The notes under the pieces were generated by a model that was not told the DNA's origin, did not search any database, and worked only from the letters and a program-made list of their open reading frames with translations. Of a DNA stretch of 20,263 nt, positions 1 through 6,874 are shown piece by piece. Source of the stretch: Candidatus Methanoplasma sp. (GTDB lineage Archaea > Thermoplasmatota > Thermoplasmata > Methanomassiliicoccales > Methanomethylophilaceae); the NCBI GenBank assembly GCA_031261625.1, contig JAISJG010000018.1, forward strand, positions 1 through 20,263. Direction: 5' to 3'. Numbering within the stretch: position 1 is the first letter of the stretch; the number at the start of each line of letters is the position of its first letter. The translations under genes and the position numbers were made by a program.

Positions 1-13
1 TGGGTGTGAAATA

Positions 14-29
14 ATATAAAGATATAAAT
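14..29 (+). promoter_or_regulatory. TATA boxes of the leu operon
   Basis: Two overlapping-register TATA-like octamers, ATATAAAG (14-21) and ATATAAAT (22-29), lie in an A/T-rich stretch upstream of leuA. With the ~30-nt spacing seen elsewhere in this window, transcription would begin near 44-52, giving a leader of about 95 nt before leuA. No transcript data; the assignment rests on sequence only. Confidence 0.5.
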
Positions 30-69
30 AGAGAGTTTTCATTGAAGATTCACCGTCAGAGGTCACAAG

Positions 70-111
70 ATGATACTCAAGCCCGACACTGAACTTATAC
101 TTCTTAAGTGA
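70..111 (+). CDS. Possible Leu/Ile-rich leader peptide of the leu operon
   Basis: A 13-codon ORF lies inside the predicted leu leader. It reads MILKPDTELILLK and ends in TGA. Four of 13 residues are Leu and two are Ile, and the stretch Leu-Ile-Leu-Leu falls just before the stop. A Shine-Dalgarno-like GAGGT (59-63) sits 6 nt before its ATG. It ends 33 nt before the leuA start. This resembles the leader peptides that control amino-acid operons in bacteria by ribosome stalling. Such control is poorly documented in archaea, and an ORF this short can arise by chance, so this is a hypothesis. Confidence 0.35.
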   Translation: MILKPDTELILLK

Positions 112-118
112 GTCAGTG
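87..118 (+). promoter_or_regulatory. Leader hairpin over the leader-peptide Leu codons
   Basis: CACTGA (87-92) pairs with TCAGTG (113-118), and ACTTA (93-97) pairs with TAAGT (105-109). This makes an 11-bp stem with a 3-nt bulge and a 7-nt loop. It covers the Leu-Ile-Leu-Leu codons and stop of the leader ORF. A competing pairing is visible: ACCGTC (52-57) with GACGGT (127-132), which lies right before the GGTGG that may be the leuA ribosome-binding site. Function is inferred. Confidence 0.35.
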
Positions 119-144
119 AAAGCTATGACGGTTTGGTGGTTTTT

Positions 145-1740
145 ATGAAAACTCAACAAACCAGTGAAAGCGCTAAGAAATTGGAAGAAATGCTCGCAAT
201 TAGTCCATACAATCAGCTTGCGCTCTCCGGTGTGGGCCCCATCAAAGATATAAAGATCTTCGATACCACTCTGAGGGACGGTGAGCAGGCACCCGGCATA
301 GCACTGAGCCAGGACGACAAGATACGCATAGCCCTGGCCCTTGACGACCTCGGTGTGGATTTCATAGAGGCGGGATTCGCCGCGTCCGGGCAGGGAGAGA
401 AGGAAATACTGACAAAGCTGGCAAAAACAGGACTGAATGCAAGACTGTGCAGTCTGGCCAGAACCGTCAAGTCCGACATAGATGCTGTTCTGGACACCGG
501 TGTCGATTATGTACATACATTCATCGCAACGTCCGAACTGCACATGAAATACAAACTGAAAATGACCCGCGAAGAGGTCAAGGCCAGGGCAGTGGAAACC
601 GTAGAGTACGCCAAAGCCCACGGTCTGGAAGTGCAGTTCTCCTGCGAGGATGCGACCAGGTCCGATCTGGATTTCATGAAAGAGGTCCTGCTGGCGGTTC
701 AGGGTGCAGGTGCATCTTCCGTCAATATCCCCGATACAGTGGGTGTAATTACTCCGCGTGCGATGGGATATCTGATCGGCGAACTGCATAATACGCTGAA
801 AATACCCATATCCGTGCACTGTCACAACGATATGGGTCTGGCCGTCGCCAATTCCATAGCCGCCGTCGATGCGGGGGCAACGATATGTCACGTGACAATG
901 AACGGGATAGGCGAGAGGACCGGCAACGCCGCTCTGGAAGAGGTCGTTCTGAACCTGTTCGCCAACTACGGCATACAGACGGTGGACCTGAGCAAGATCG
1001 GAAACACTTCGAAGATCGTCGAAAGGGTCACCGGATTCGCTCTGGCCGGGAACAAACCCATAGTGGGAAGGAACGCATTCGCCCACGAATCCGGAATCCA
1101 CGTTCACGGTGTGATGAACAACACATCCACCTATGAGCCGTTCCTGCCGGAACTGGTCGGGGTGGACAGACAGATCGTCATCGGAAAGCATTCCGGAGTA
1201 CATTCGGTGAAAGGAAGGCTGAAAGAGCTGGGGGTCAAATTCCCGGATAACCACATGGACGAGCTGATGGCATCCATCAAGAAGATCGCCGTAAGCGGAA
1301 AGATGATAGACGACGCCGAACTGCTGGCGATCGTCGACGATGTCCTGTGGAAGAAAGAGGAAACCGCACAGAAAGCGGTCTCCCTGGACCAGCTGACGGT
1401 ACTCACCGGAAGGAATACCACATCCACCGCGACGGTATCCGTGACGCTGGCTGACGGAGAAAAGAGAACAACTTCGGAGATCGGCGTCGGTCCCGTGGAT
1501 GCCGCCATAAATGCGATCCGCATGGCCATCAACGATAAAATCACAATGGAAGAGTACAAACTGAGTGCCATCACCGGCAAAAGCGACTCGATCTGTGAGG
1601 TCACCGTAATGGTGAAGAATGTGCAGAACGACGGCAACCTGTCGGTAGGGAAAGCGGTTGGTTTAGATATAGTGGAAACATCAGTGGATGCCACAATGGC
1701 AGCCATAAACAGAGATTTTGCAAGAAGGAGGAGCACATAA
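145..1740 (+). CDS. leuA: 2-isopropylmalate synthase (LeuA; citramalate synthase possible)
   Basis: Catalyses acetyl-CoA condensation with 2-oxoisovalerate, the first committed step of leucine synthesis. The 531-residue product has a TIM-barrel HMGL-like catalytic domain (about 30-300) with FDTTLRDGEQ (metal Asp45), the metal pair His225/His227 in SVHCHND, and NGIGERTGNA. HESGIHVHG lies in the linker. A C-terminal LeuA regulatory domain (about 400-525) has GVGPVDAAINA and GLDIVETS, the feedback-inhibition fold. That domain argues against the shorter homocitrate synthase AksA. Archaeal citramalate synthase (CimA) has the same architecture and cannot be excluded; the leuCDB neighbours favour LeuA but also serve the citramalate route to isoleucine. 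The start chosen is ATG 145, after GGTGG at 135-139; an in-frame TTG at 133 is less likely. The stop overlaps leuC by 1 nt. Confidence 0.88.
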   Translation: MKTQQTSESAKKLEEMLAISPYNQLALSGVGPIKDIKIFDTTLRDGEQAPGIALSQDDKIRIALALDDLGVDFIEAGFAASGQGEKEILTKLAKTGLNARLCSLARTVKSDIDAVLDTGVDYVHTFIATSELHMKYKLKMTREEVKARAVETVEYAKAHGLEVQFSCEDATRSDLDFMKEVLLAVQGAGASSVNIPDTVGVITPRAMGYLIGELHNTLKIPISVHCHNDMGLAVANSIAAVDAGATICHVTMNGIGERTGNAALEEVVLNLFANYGIQTVDLSKIGNTSKIVERVTGFALAGNKPIVGRNAFAHESGIHVHGVMNNTSTYEPFLPELVGVDRQIVIGKHSGVHSVKGRLKELGVKFPDNHMDELMASIKKIAVSGKMIDDAELLAIVDDVLWKKEETAQKAVSLDQLTVLTGRNTTSTATVSVTLADGEKRTTSEIGVGPVDAAINAIRMAINDKITMEEYKLSAITGKSDSICEVTVMVKNVQNDGNLSVGKAVGLDIVETSVDATMAAINRDFARRRST

Positions 1741-2999
1741 TGGGAAAAACCATCGCCGAAAAGATCCTGTCCGAGAAATCGGGAACAGATGCAACGGCGG
1801 GTCAGATAGTCGTCGCCAACATAGATTACGTAATGGTGAACGACGTGACGGGCCCTATCGCATTCAGGGAATATGATAAACTCGATACGAAAACAATGTT
1901 CAAGGACAGAATGGTCCTCATACCGGACCATTACGTTCCCAACAAGGATGTGGCCTCCGCCGAACAGGCGAAAGAGATGAGGATCTTCGCCGGAAAACAC
2001 GGAATAGACAATTATTTCGAGGTCGGGAAGGGCGGGGTCTGCCACCAGCTCATGATCGAGGAGGGGTTCGCCGCTCCCGGACGTCTGATCGTCGGAGCCG
2101 ACTCACACACCTGCACATACGGCGGTATCAATGCTTTTTCAACAGGTATCGGATCCACCGAGGCCGCGGTTGCATTCGCAACAGGACGTCTGTGGTTCAA
2201 GGTCCCCGAGACAATCAAGGTCGAACTGACCGGGAAATTCGGAAAGAACATCGGCGGAAAGGATCTGATCATCAAGATCATCACCGATATCGGTGTTGAC
2301 GGAGCGAATTACAAAGTATTCGAGTTCCACGGCGACGGTGTCGGCAATATGTCCGTTTCCGACAGGCTCGCGGTTTCCAACATGGCTATCGAGGCCGGAG
2401 GAAAAGCCGGTATTTTCCCCTACGACAAACTCACCGAGGCTTACATCAAAGACACGGTAAAAGGAAAATACACTCCTGTGGCAGCCGATCCGGATGCAAA
2501 ATACAGCAGGGTCCTGAAATACGATCTTTCCAAAATAGATTCAATGGTCGCATTCCCGCACCTGCCCAGCAACGGTCACGCTGTGAAAGATACCGACGTG
2601 AAGATAGACCAGGCATACCTCGGATCATGCACCAACGGGCGCATCGAGGACATGCGCATTGCAGCCGCAATAGTCAAAGGAAGGAAAGTGGCCTCCGGCG
2701 TCAGGTTCCTGGTGGTACCGGCTTCCCAGAGAGTTTACCGGCAGATGCTGAACGAAGGTCTGTTGGAGATATTCCTGGATGCCGGTGCGTTCATCTCCGG
2801 ACCTACATGCGGTGCATGTCTCGGCGGATACATGGGTATTCTCGCGGCAGGCGAGAAAGCTGTTTCATCCACAAACAGGAACTTCATCGGCAGGATGGGC
2901 GACAAGGACTCCGAGGTATACCTCGCAGGTCCGGAAGTGGTCGCTGCATCCGCAATAGCCGGGAAGATAATAACACCCGACGGACTGGAGGGATACTGA
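1740..2999 (+). CDS. leuC: 3-isopropylmalate dehydratase large subunit
   Basis: Aconitase-family large subunit, 419 residues, the usual length for the archaeal LeuC/HacA type. With LeuD it isomerises 2-isopropylmalate to 3-isopropylmalate through a [4Fe-4S] cluster. Visible motifs are GADSHTCTYGG, GSCTNGR (Cys297) and GPTCGACLGG (Cys357, Cys360), which supply the three cluster ligands, plus STNRNFIGRMG near the C terminus. The start codon shares one base with the leuA stop (TAATG) and the stop shares one base with leuD (TGATG), so translation is probably coupled. The large subunit alone does not separate isopropylmalate isomerase from homoaconitase; the operon and the LeuD loop favour the former. 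Confidence 0.92.
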   Translation: MGKTIAEKILSEKSGTDATAGQIVVANIDYVMVNDVTGPIAFREYDKLDTKTMFKDRMVLIPDHYVPNKDVASAEQAKEMRIFAGKHGIDNYFEVGKGGVCHQLMIEEGFAAPGRLIVGADSHTCTYGGINAFSTGIGSTEAAVAFATGRLWFKVPETIKVELTGKFGKNIGGKDLIIKIITDIGVDGANYKVFEFHGDGVGNMSVSDRLAVSNMAIEAGGKAGIFPYDKLTEAYIKDTVKGKYTPVAADPDAKYSRVLKYDLSKIDSMVAFPHLPSNGHAVKDTDVKIDQAYLGSCTNGRIEDMRIAAAIVKGRKVASGVRFLVVPASQRVYRQMLNEGLLEIFLDAGAFISGPTCGACLGGYMGILAAGEKAVSSTNRNFIGRMGDKDSEVYLAGPEVVAASAIAGKIITPDGLEGY

Positions 3000-3484
3000 T
3001 GACCGAGATAAAGGGAAAAGCATGGGTCTTCGGAGACAACGTCGATACGGATCAGATAATACCCGCAGAACGTCTGGTTTCCGTCAATCTGACGCATCTG
3101 AATGATTTCATATTCGAGAAAGTAAGGCCTGGCGTGGCACAGGAGATCGGAAAAGGGGATATCCTCGTAGCAGGAAAGAACTTCGGATGCGGCTCTTCCA
3201 GAGAACACGCACCGCTGTCGCTGATCCAGGCGGGATTCTCCTGCGTTATCGCAGAGTCATTCGCACGCATATTCTACCGCAACTCGATGAACATCGGATT
3301 GCTGCTGATCGAATGCAAGGCGGATGTCAAAGAAGGAGATATCCTGGACATCAACACAGATAAAGGAAAGGTCGCGGATACAACCAACGGCAAAGAATTC
3401 ACGTTCCCGGAGTATCCTCCGTTCATTACAGGACTGGTAAGCTCCGGCGGACTGGTCAATCTTGTGAAGGAGGGTAAGTTTTGA
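2999..3484 (+). CDS. leuD: 3-isopropylmalate dehydratase small subunit
   Basis: 161-residue swivel-domain subunit that completes the isomerase active site. Motifs: GDNVDTDQIIP near the N terminus, FGCGSSREHAP, and SFARIFYRNSMNIGL. The substrate-recognition loop that reads YLRT in archaeal homoaconitase and YLVY/YLVM-like in isopropylmalate isomerase reads RLVS here (residues 25-28). The Arg typical of homoaconitase is absent, which favours the leucine/isoleucine role. The reading frame is open upstream inside leuC; ATG 2999 is chosen because it overlaps the leuC stop and starts exactly at the family N terminus. The end overlaps leuB by 4 nt. Confidence 0.93.
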   Translation: MTEIKGKAWVFGDNVDTDQIIPAERLVSVNLTHLNDFIFEKVRPGVAQEIGKGDILVAGKNFGCGSSREHAPLSLIQAGFSCVIAESFARIFYRNSMNIGLLLIECKADVKEGDILDINTDKGKVADTTNGKEFTFPEYPPFITGLVSSGGLVNLVKEGKF

Positions 3485-4599
3485 AACATCTCGCTATAAT
3501 CCCCGGAGACGGGATAGGCAAAGAGGTCATCGCAGTGGGAACCGATGTTCTGGATGCGGTGAGCGAGATATCATCCTTCGATTACGACGGAGAACTGTTC
3601 GACATAGGTTCGGAAAGGTACCTTTCGACGGGAGAGCTCCTGACGGACCAGGATATCTCCGACCTGAGGAAAAAGGATGCGATATACTTCGGTGCCATCG
3701 GCGATCCGAGGATAAAGCCCGGAATACTGGAACAGGGTGTCCTCCTTAAAATGAGGGCGGTATTCGACCAGTACATCAATCTCAGGCCGGTCACGTCCTG
3801 GTTCCCTCTCGTTCCTTTGAAAAGAGAGGTACCGTTCGATATTCATTTCCTAAGAGAGAACACTGAAGACTTCTACATGGGGGCCGGCGGTACGTTCGGA
3901 CCCGGTTCCAAGAATCCCGTGGTCAAAGTAAAGAGGGAGCTGTACGACGTGGAGATCAAACTCGATGCTTCGTCGTCCAACAACGATGAGTTCGCGTTCG
4001 AGATAGGTCTCCTTTCCAGAAAAGGCATAACGAGGTTCGCGGACTACGCGTTCAACTATGCGATCGCAAGGGGAGAGAAGAAAGTAACCCTGGTCGACAA
4101 GGCGAACGTCTGCACCCAGATATACGGACTACAGAGGACGATATTCGAAGAGAAGGCCAAGGAGTACGGGCTCGGACTGGATTTCATGTTCGTGGATGCC
4201 ATGGCGATGGCCATGATCGTACGTCCTGAGACATTCGGCACCGTTGCGGTCCCCAATCTTTTCGGAGATATACTCACTGATCTCGGAGCACAGCTCCAGG
4301 GCGGACTCGGTATGGGCGGGAGCGGCAACATCAATCCAAAGGGAGTGAGCATGTTCGAGCCCATCCACGGTTCCGCACCCGACATAGCGGGTCAGGGCAA
4401 AGCGAATCCCATAGCAGCGGTACTTGCGGCACAGATGCTTCTTGAGAACCAGGGATTCCCGGAAGAAGGGAAGCTGTTGCACGATGCCGTGAGGTATTGT
4501 CTGGATTCCCACAACACGACCGCGGACCTGGGCGGAAAGCTCAAGACCGCAGAGGTCGGGAAAGAGATCTGCAAATACATCCTGAATCAGAAGAGATGA
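3481..4599 (+). CDS. leuB: 3-isopropylmalate dehydrogenase
   Basis: 372-residue member of the isocitrate/isopropylmalate dehydrogenase family, which oxidatively decarboxylates 3-isopropylmalate. Features: IIPGDGIGKEV at the N terminus; substrate-binding arginines in LLKMRAVFDQYINLRP (Arg92, Arg102) and HFLREN (Arg125); LVDKANV; and the metal and nucleotide region NLFGDILTDLGA and HGSAPDIAG. The Asp in APDIAG is the residue associated with NAD rather than NADP use. The gene starts with TTG, 4-nt overlapped with the leuD stop (TTGA), and is preceded by GGAGGG. Some motifs resemble tartrate dehydrogenase-like relatives, but the operon supports LeuB. It could also serve isoleucine synthesis from citramalate. 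Confidence 0.9.
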   Translation: MKHLAIIPGDGIGKEVIAVGTDVLDAVSEISSFDYDGELFDIGSERYLSTGELLTDQDISDLRKKDAIYFGAIGDPRIKPGILEQGVLLKMRAVFDQYINLRPVTSWFPLVPLKREVPFDIHFLRENTEDFYMGAGGTFGPGSKNPVVKVKRELYDVEIKLDASSSNNDEFAFEIGLLSRKGITRFADYAFNYAIARGEKKVTLVDKANVCTQIYGLQRTIFEEKAKEYGLGLDFMFVDAMAMAMIVRPETFGTVAVPNLFGDILTDLGAQLQGGLGMGGSGNINPKGVSMFEPIHGSAPDIAGQGKANPIAAVLAAQMLLENQGFPEEGKLLHDAVRYCLDSHNTTADLGGKLKTAEVGKEICKYILNQKR

Positions 4600-4603
4600 A
4601 AGG

Positions 4604-4867
4604 ATGATAACCCTGGAACTCCGCATGGAATACGACCGTAAAAGGACCGCGGACGCTGTTTACAGCGCCATAGGTCCTGATAACGACGGTTATGTCCGCT
4701 CGGAGCTTCAGGGTAAAACTATTATTTTTTCCGTCGAATCCGAAACGGCCGGGAGCATGAAGAACACCGTCGACGATCTTCTCGCATGCGTCAAGGCCGC
4801 CGAGGAATCCTCAGGCCTCGTCTCCGGACCCGCTGCGGATCTTGACGGCGACTCCCTTTTTGAATGA
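4604..4867 (+). CDS. KEOPS complex Pcc1-like subunit
   Basis: 87-residue protein with the small Pcc1 fold: a strand (LELRMEYD), a helix with a conserved AxxxYxAI-like segment, a central IIFSVES strand, and a C-terminal helix reading SMKNTVDDLLACVKAAEE. Pcc1 is the dimerising subunit of KEOPS, which acts in t6A37 tRNA modification. The gene starts 4 nt after leuB and probably shares its transcript. The last 57 bp overlap the 3' end of the convergent tgtA gene, another tRNA-modification gene. Start ATG 4604 has only a weak AAAGG directly before it; an internal ATG at 4625 would cut off the first strand. The family call is based on motif similarity in a short protein. Confidence 0.75.
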   Translation: MITLELRMEYDRKRTADAVYSAIGPDNDGYVRSELQGKTIIFSVESETAGSMKNTVDDLLACVKAAEESSGLVSGPAADLDGDSLFE

Positions 4868-6739
4868 TCTTATCTCTTCGGCGACAAGCATTGCACGTCC
4901 TGTTGCGATAACTTTGTCATCCTTATCGACGACCATCACTTCTTCCATCGGGCGCAGTGTCTCGTCGCAAGAAAGGACGAACTGACAGAACACATTCCTC
5001 CCTTCGGACACGAACGGAACGGCATCATCCATGACGGTCACACGCATATGCGGTGCAGGAACGGCAGCGACGATACGGTCCGCACCTTCTTTTCTGAGGG
5101 TGTATAAACCATCACCGGCACGCATCGAAAGTACATGTTCTCCGTCGGAGATGACATTCCTGATCTTGGCGGTCTTACGGCTCACTACAAGTTCTATTTT
5201 ACCTCTGAACAGAGCATCGGTCGCCTCGATACCGAACTGATATCTGGATACCGCTTTAGCTCTCAGGAGATCCGCATCGTATTCCTCGTTCCCGTCCTCC
5301 GGCAGATCGTTGAACGATATGGCCTCGTTGAACTTTTCGGCAAGGAATTCCGCTGTCAATTCGGCAGATGCATCAGTAGTATCATAATCGTCGATCTTGG
5401 GGAACAACGACTGTGCCAGAGGATACATTTCATCAAGCTCTGCGGGCACCGGACCGAAGGGTGATACCACGACAGGTGTGTATCCTGCTTTCCTTGCTTT
5501 GTCGAATTCAGATGCGAATGCCCTGCTGTAGGGTTTCGATCCTTCGTCCACGAAGAAAACGGCTTTGTCGGTGGGAGGGACGTACCTGTCCATCAGCCTG
5601 TAATAGTAACGGAGAAAGACCGGACGGCCTCTCGTCTCGGTCCCGGTGTAGAACATCGCACCGTCCCTGCTTATGGGGTCGTACAATTCAAGGAAATCCT
5701 GATAATCCTCGAGTTTTCTCAAAGCATCCAAAAGTGCGGGGTGGGCCCTGCATCTCATCTCGGCGAGTTCCCAAAGGCGGCCTTCGCGGATGTACCTCTT
5801 GACCATGGCCATCTCTCCTTTGATCTGGTAGAGATTGTGTCTTGCGATGGTCTTGGTTCTGTCCTTGTTGTTGAGTTTTCTCAGAGATTCGAGGGTGTGT
5901 CCGCGACATGCGGGACAGTTGCAGTCAAGGGACTGCATTTCCGCAAGGCGGAATGTACCGTCGATGAACATCAACCTGTCATCCCTTGCGAATTTAGCGT
6001 AGGATGCGGAATCGAAAAGATCGCATCCCATCAGTGCGGCGAGGGCGAACAGCATGGGGTGGCCGGCACCGAACAGATGCACAGGGCGGTTGGGGTTGAG
6101 ACCTTTCTTGGATGAAAGGACGACGTCCACAAGTTCGCTGTATCTGTATTGTTCCATCAGAGGTACAACTCCGCCTATCGGGTGTACATCTATGTCCATG
6201 GATGCCATTTTTCTGGCGCAATCCTCTCTGAGATCGGTGTATATCGAACCTTGGGCGACACCGTTGATAAGCATATCTCCTTTTATCTCGCAGGCTTTCT
6301 GCGTCCTCTCCAGAGTAACTTCTATCGATGCGGCGGTCTTCTCTTCCGACCAGTACGGTTCTGTGAAAATATCAAGAACGGTTCCGATATCGGTACCGAT
6401 GCTCTTCTGGAATTCGACCATTTCTTCGTTGGTGACCTCCACTTCGCCATACATATGGCTCTGGAAAGTTCCGGAGTCGGTCATTATGACACCGGGGAAA
6501 TCAAGCATCTCATGGAGCCCCTGGCTCTGTGCCTTTTCTTTGAGTTCCGGGTTGTTTTTTATGATATAGGAATTGGTGATGAGCGCACCGAATCCGAACT
6601 CGTCGTAGAGCTCCCTCGGAGTAACGGTACATATTTTGGGATTGATGACGGGCAGAAGGGCCGGCGTCTCGATCGTGCCGTGCCTGGTCTCGAACTTACC
6701 TATTCTGGCGAGCCCGTCTCTCTTTATTATTTCGAACAT
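4811..6739 (-). CDS. tgtA: Archaeal tRNA-guanine(15) transglycosylase
   Basis: 642 residues, full length for the archaeal enzyme. It replaces guanine-15 in the tRNA D-arm with preQ0, the first tRNA-level step to archaeosine. The TIM-barrel domain (about 1-330) has MTDSGTFQ (Asp88, base recognition), NGVAQGS, HLFGAGHP, and Asp243 in DLFDSASYAKF at the nucleophile position. A zinc site is built from Cys273, Cys275, Cys278 and His301. An archaeal-specific middle domain follows, and a C-terminal PUA RNA-binding domain (about 560-636). A TATA-like element starts exactly 30 nt before the ATG, so the message is probably leaderless. The 3' end overlaps the convergent Pcc1-like gene by 57 bp. Confidence 0.95.
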   Translation of the reverse strand: MFEIIKRDGLARIGKFETRHGTIETPALLPVINPKICTVTPRELYDEFGFGALITNSYIIKNNPELKEKAQSQGLHEMLDFPGVIMTDSGTFQSHMYGEVEVTNEEMVEFQKSIGTDIGTVLDIFTEPYWSEEKTAASIEVTLERTQKACEIKGDMLINGVAQGSIYTDLREDCARKMASMDIDVHPIGGVVPLMEQYRYSELVDVVLSSKKGLNPNRPVHLFGAGHPMLFALAALMGCDLFDSASYAKFARDDRLMFIDGTFRLAEMQSLDCNCPACRGHTLESLRKLNNKDRTKTIARHNLYQIKGEMAMVKRYIREGRLWELAEMRCRAHPALLDALRKLEDYQDFLELYDPISRDGAMFYTGTETRGRPVFLRYYYRLMDRYVPPTDKAVFFVDEGSKPYSRAFASEFDKARKAGYTPVVVSPFGPVPAELDEMYPLAQSLFPKIDDYDTTDASAELTAEFLAEKFNEAISFNDLPEDGNEEYDADLLRAKAVSRYQFGIEATDALFRGKIELVVSRKTAKIRNVISDGEHVLSMRAGDGLYTLRKEGADRIVAAVPAPHMRVTVMDDAVPFVSEGRNVFCQFVLSCDETLRPMEEVMVVDKDDKVIATGRAMLVAEEIRSFKKGVAVKIRSGSGDEA

Positions 6740-6761
6740 CAGAAGGGGATTGGGCGGTTCG

Positions 6762-6769
6762 ATTTAAAA
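6762..6769 (-). promoter_or_regulatory. TATA box of tgtA
   Basis: On the minus strand the sequence reads TTTTAAAT, whose first base lies 30 nt before the A of the tgtA ATG. This predicts transcription beginning at the start codon (leaderless mRNA). No Shine-Dalgarno sequence is visible before the ATG, which agrees. Confidence 0.6.
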
Positions 6770-6874
6770 GATTCTGTCCTTATTGACAGAACAGCACCGA
6801 ATTCCACACTTTCTATAAGGTTCGAAGCATCGGTCTTTTTCTACTTTTACTTGTATACGACAATAAGGGAAGGG

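Noticed and set aside
1131..2045. Long minus-strand ORF of 304 codons under leuA/leuC
   Set aside because: It runs antisense to two well-supported enzymes and its product shows no recognisable domain; it follows from codon bias of the real genes.
6149..6874. In-frame upstream extension of the adhesin-like gene
   Set aside because: It is antisense to tgtA, whose catalytic motifs are complete, and it would bury the signal peptide in the middle of the protein.
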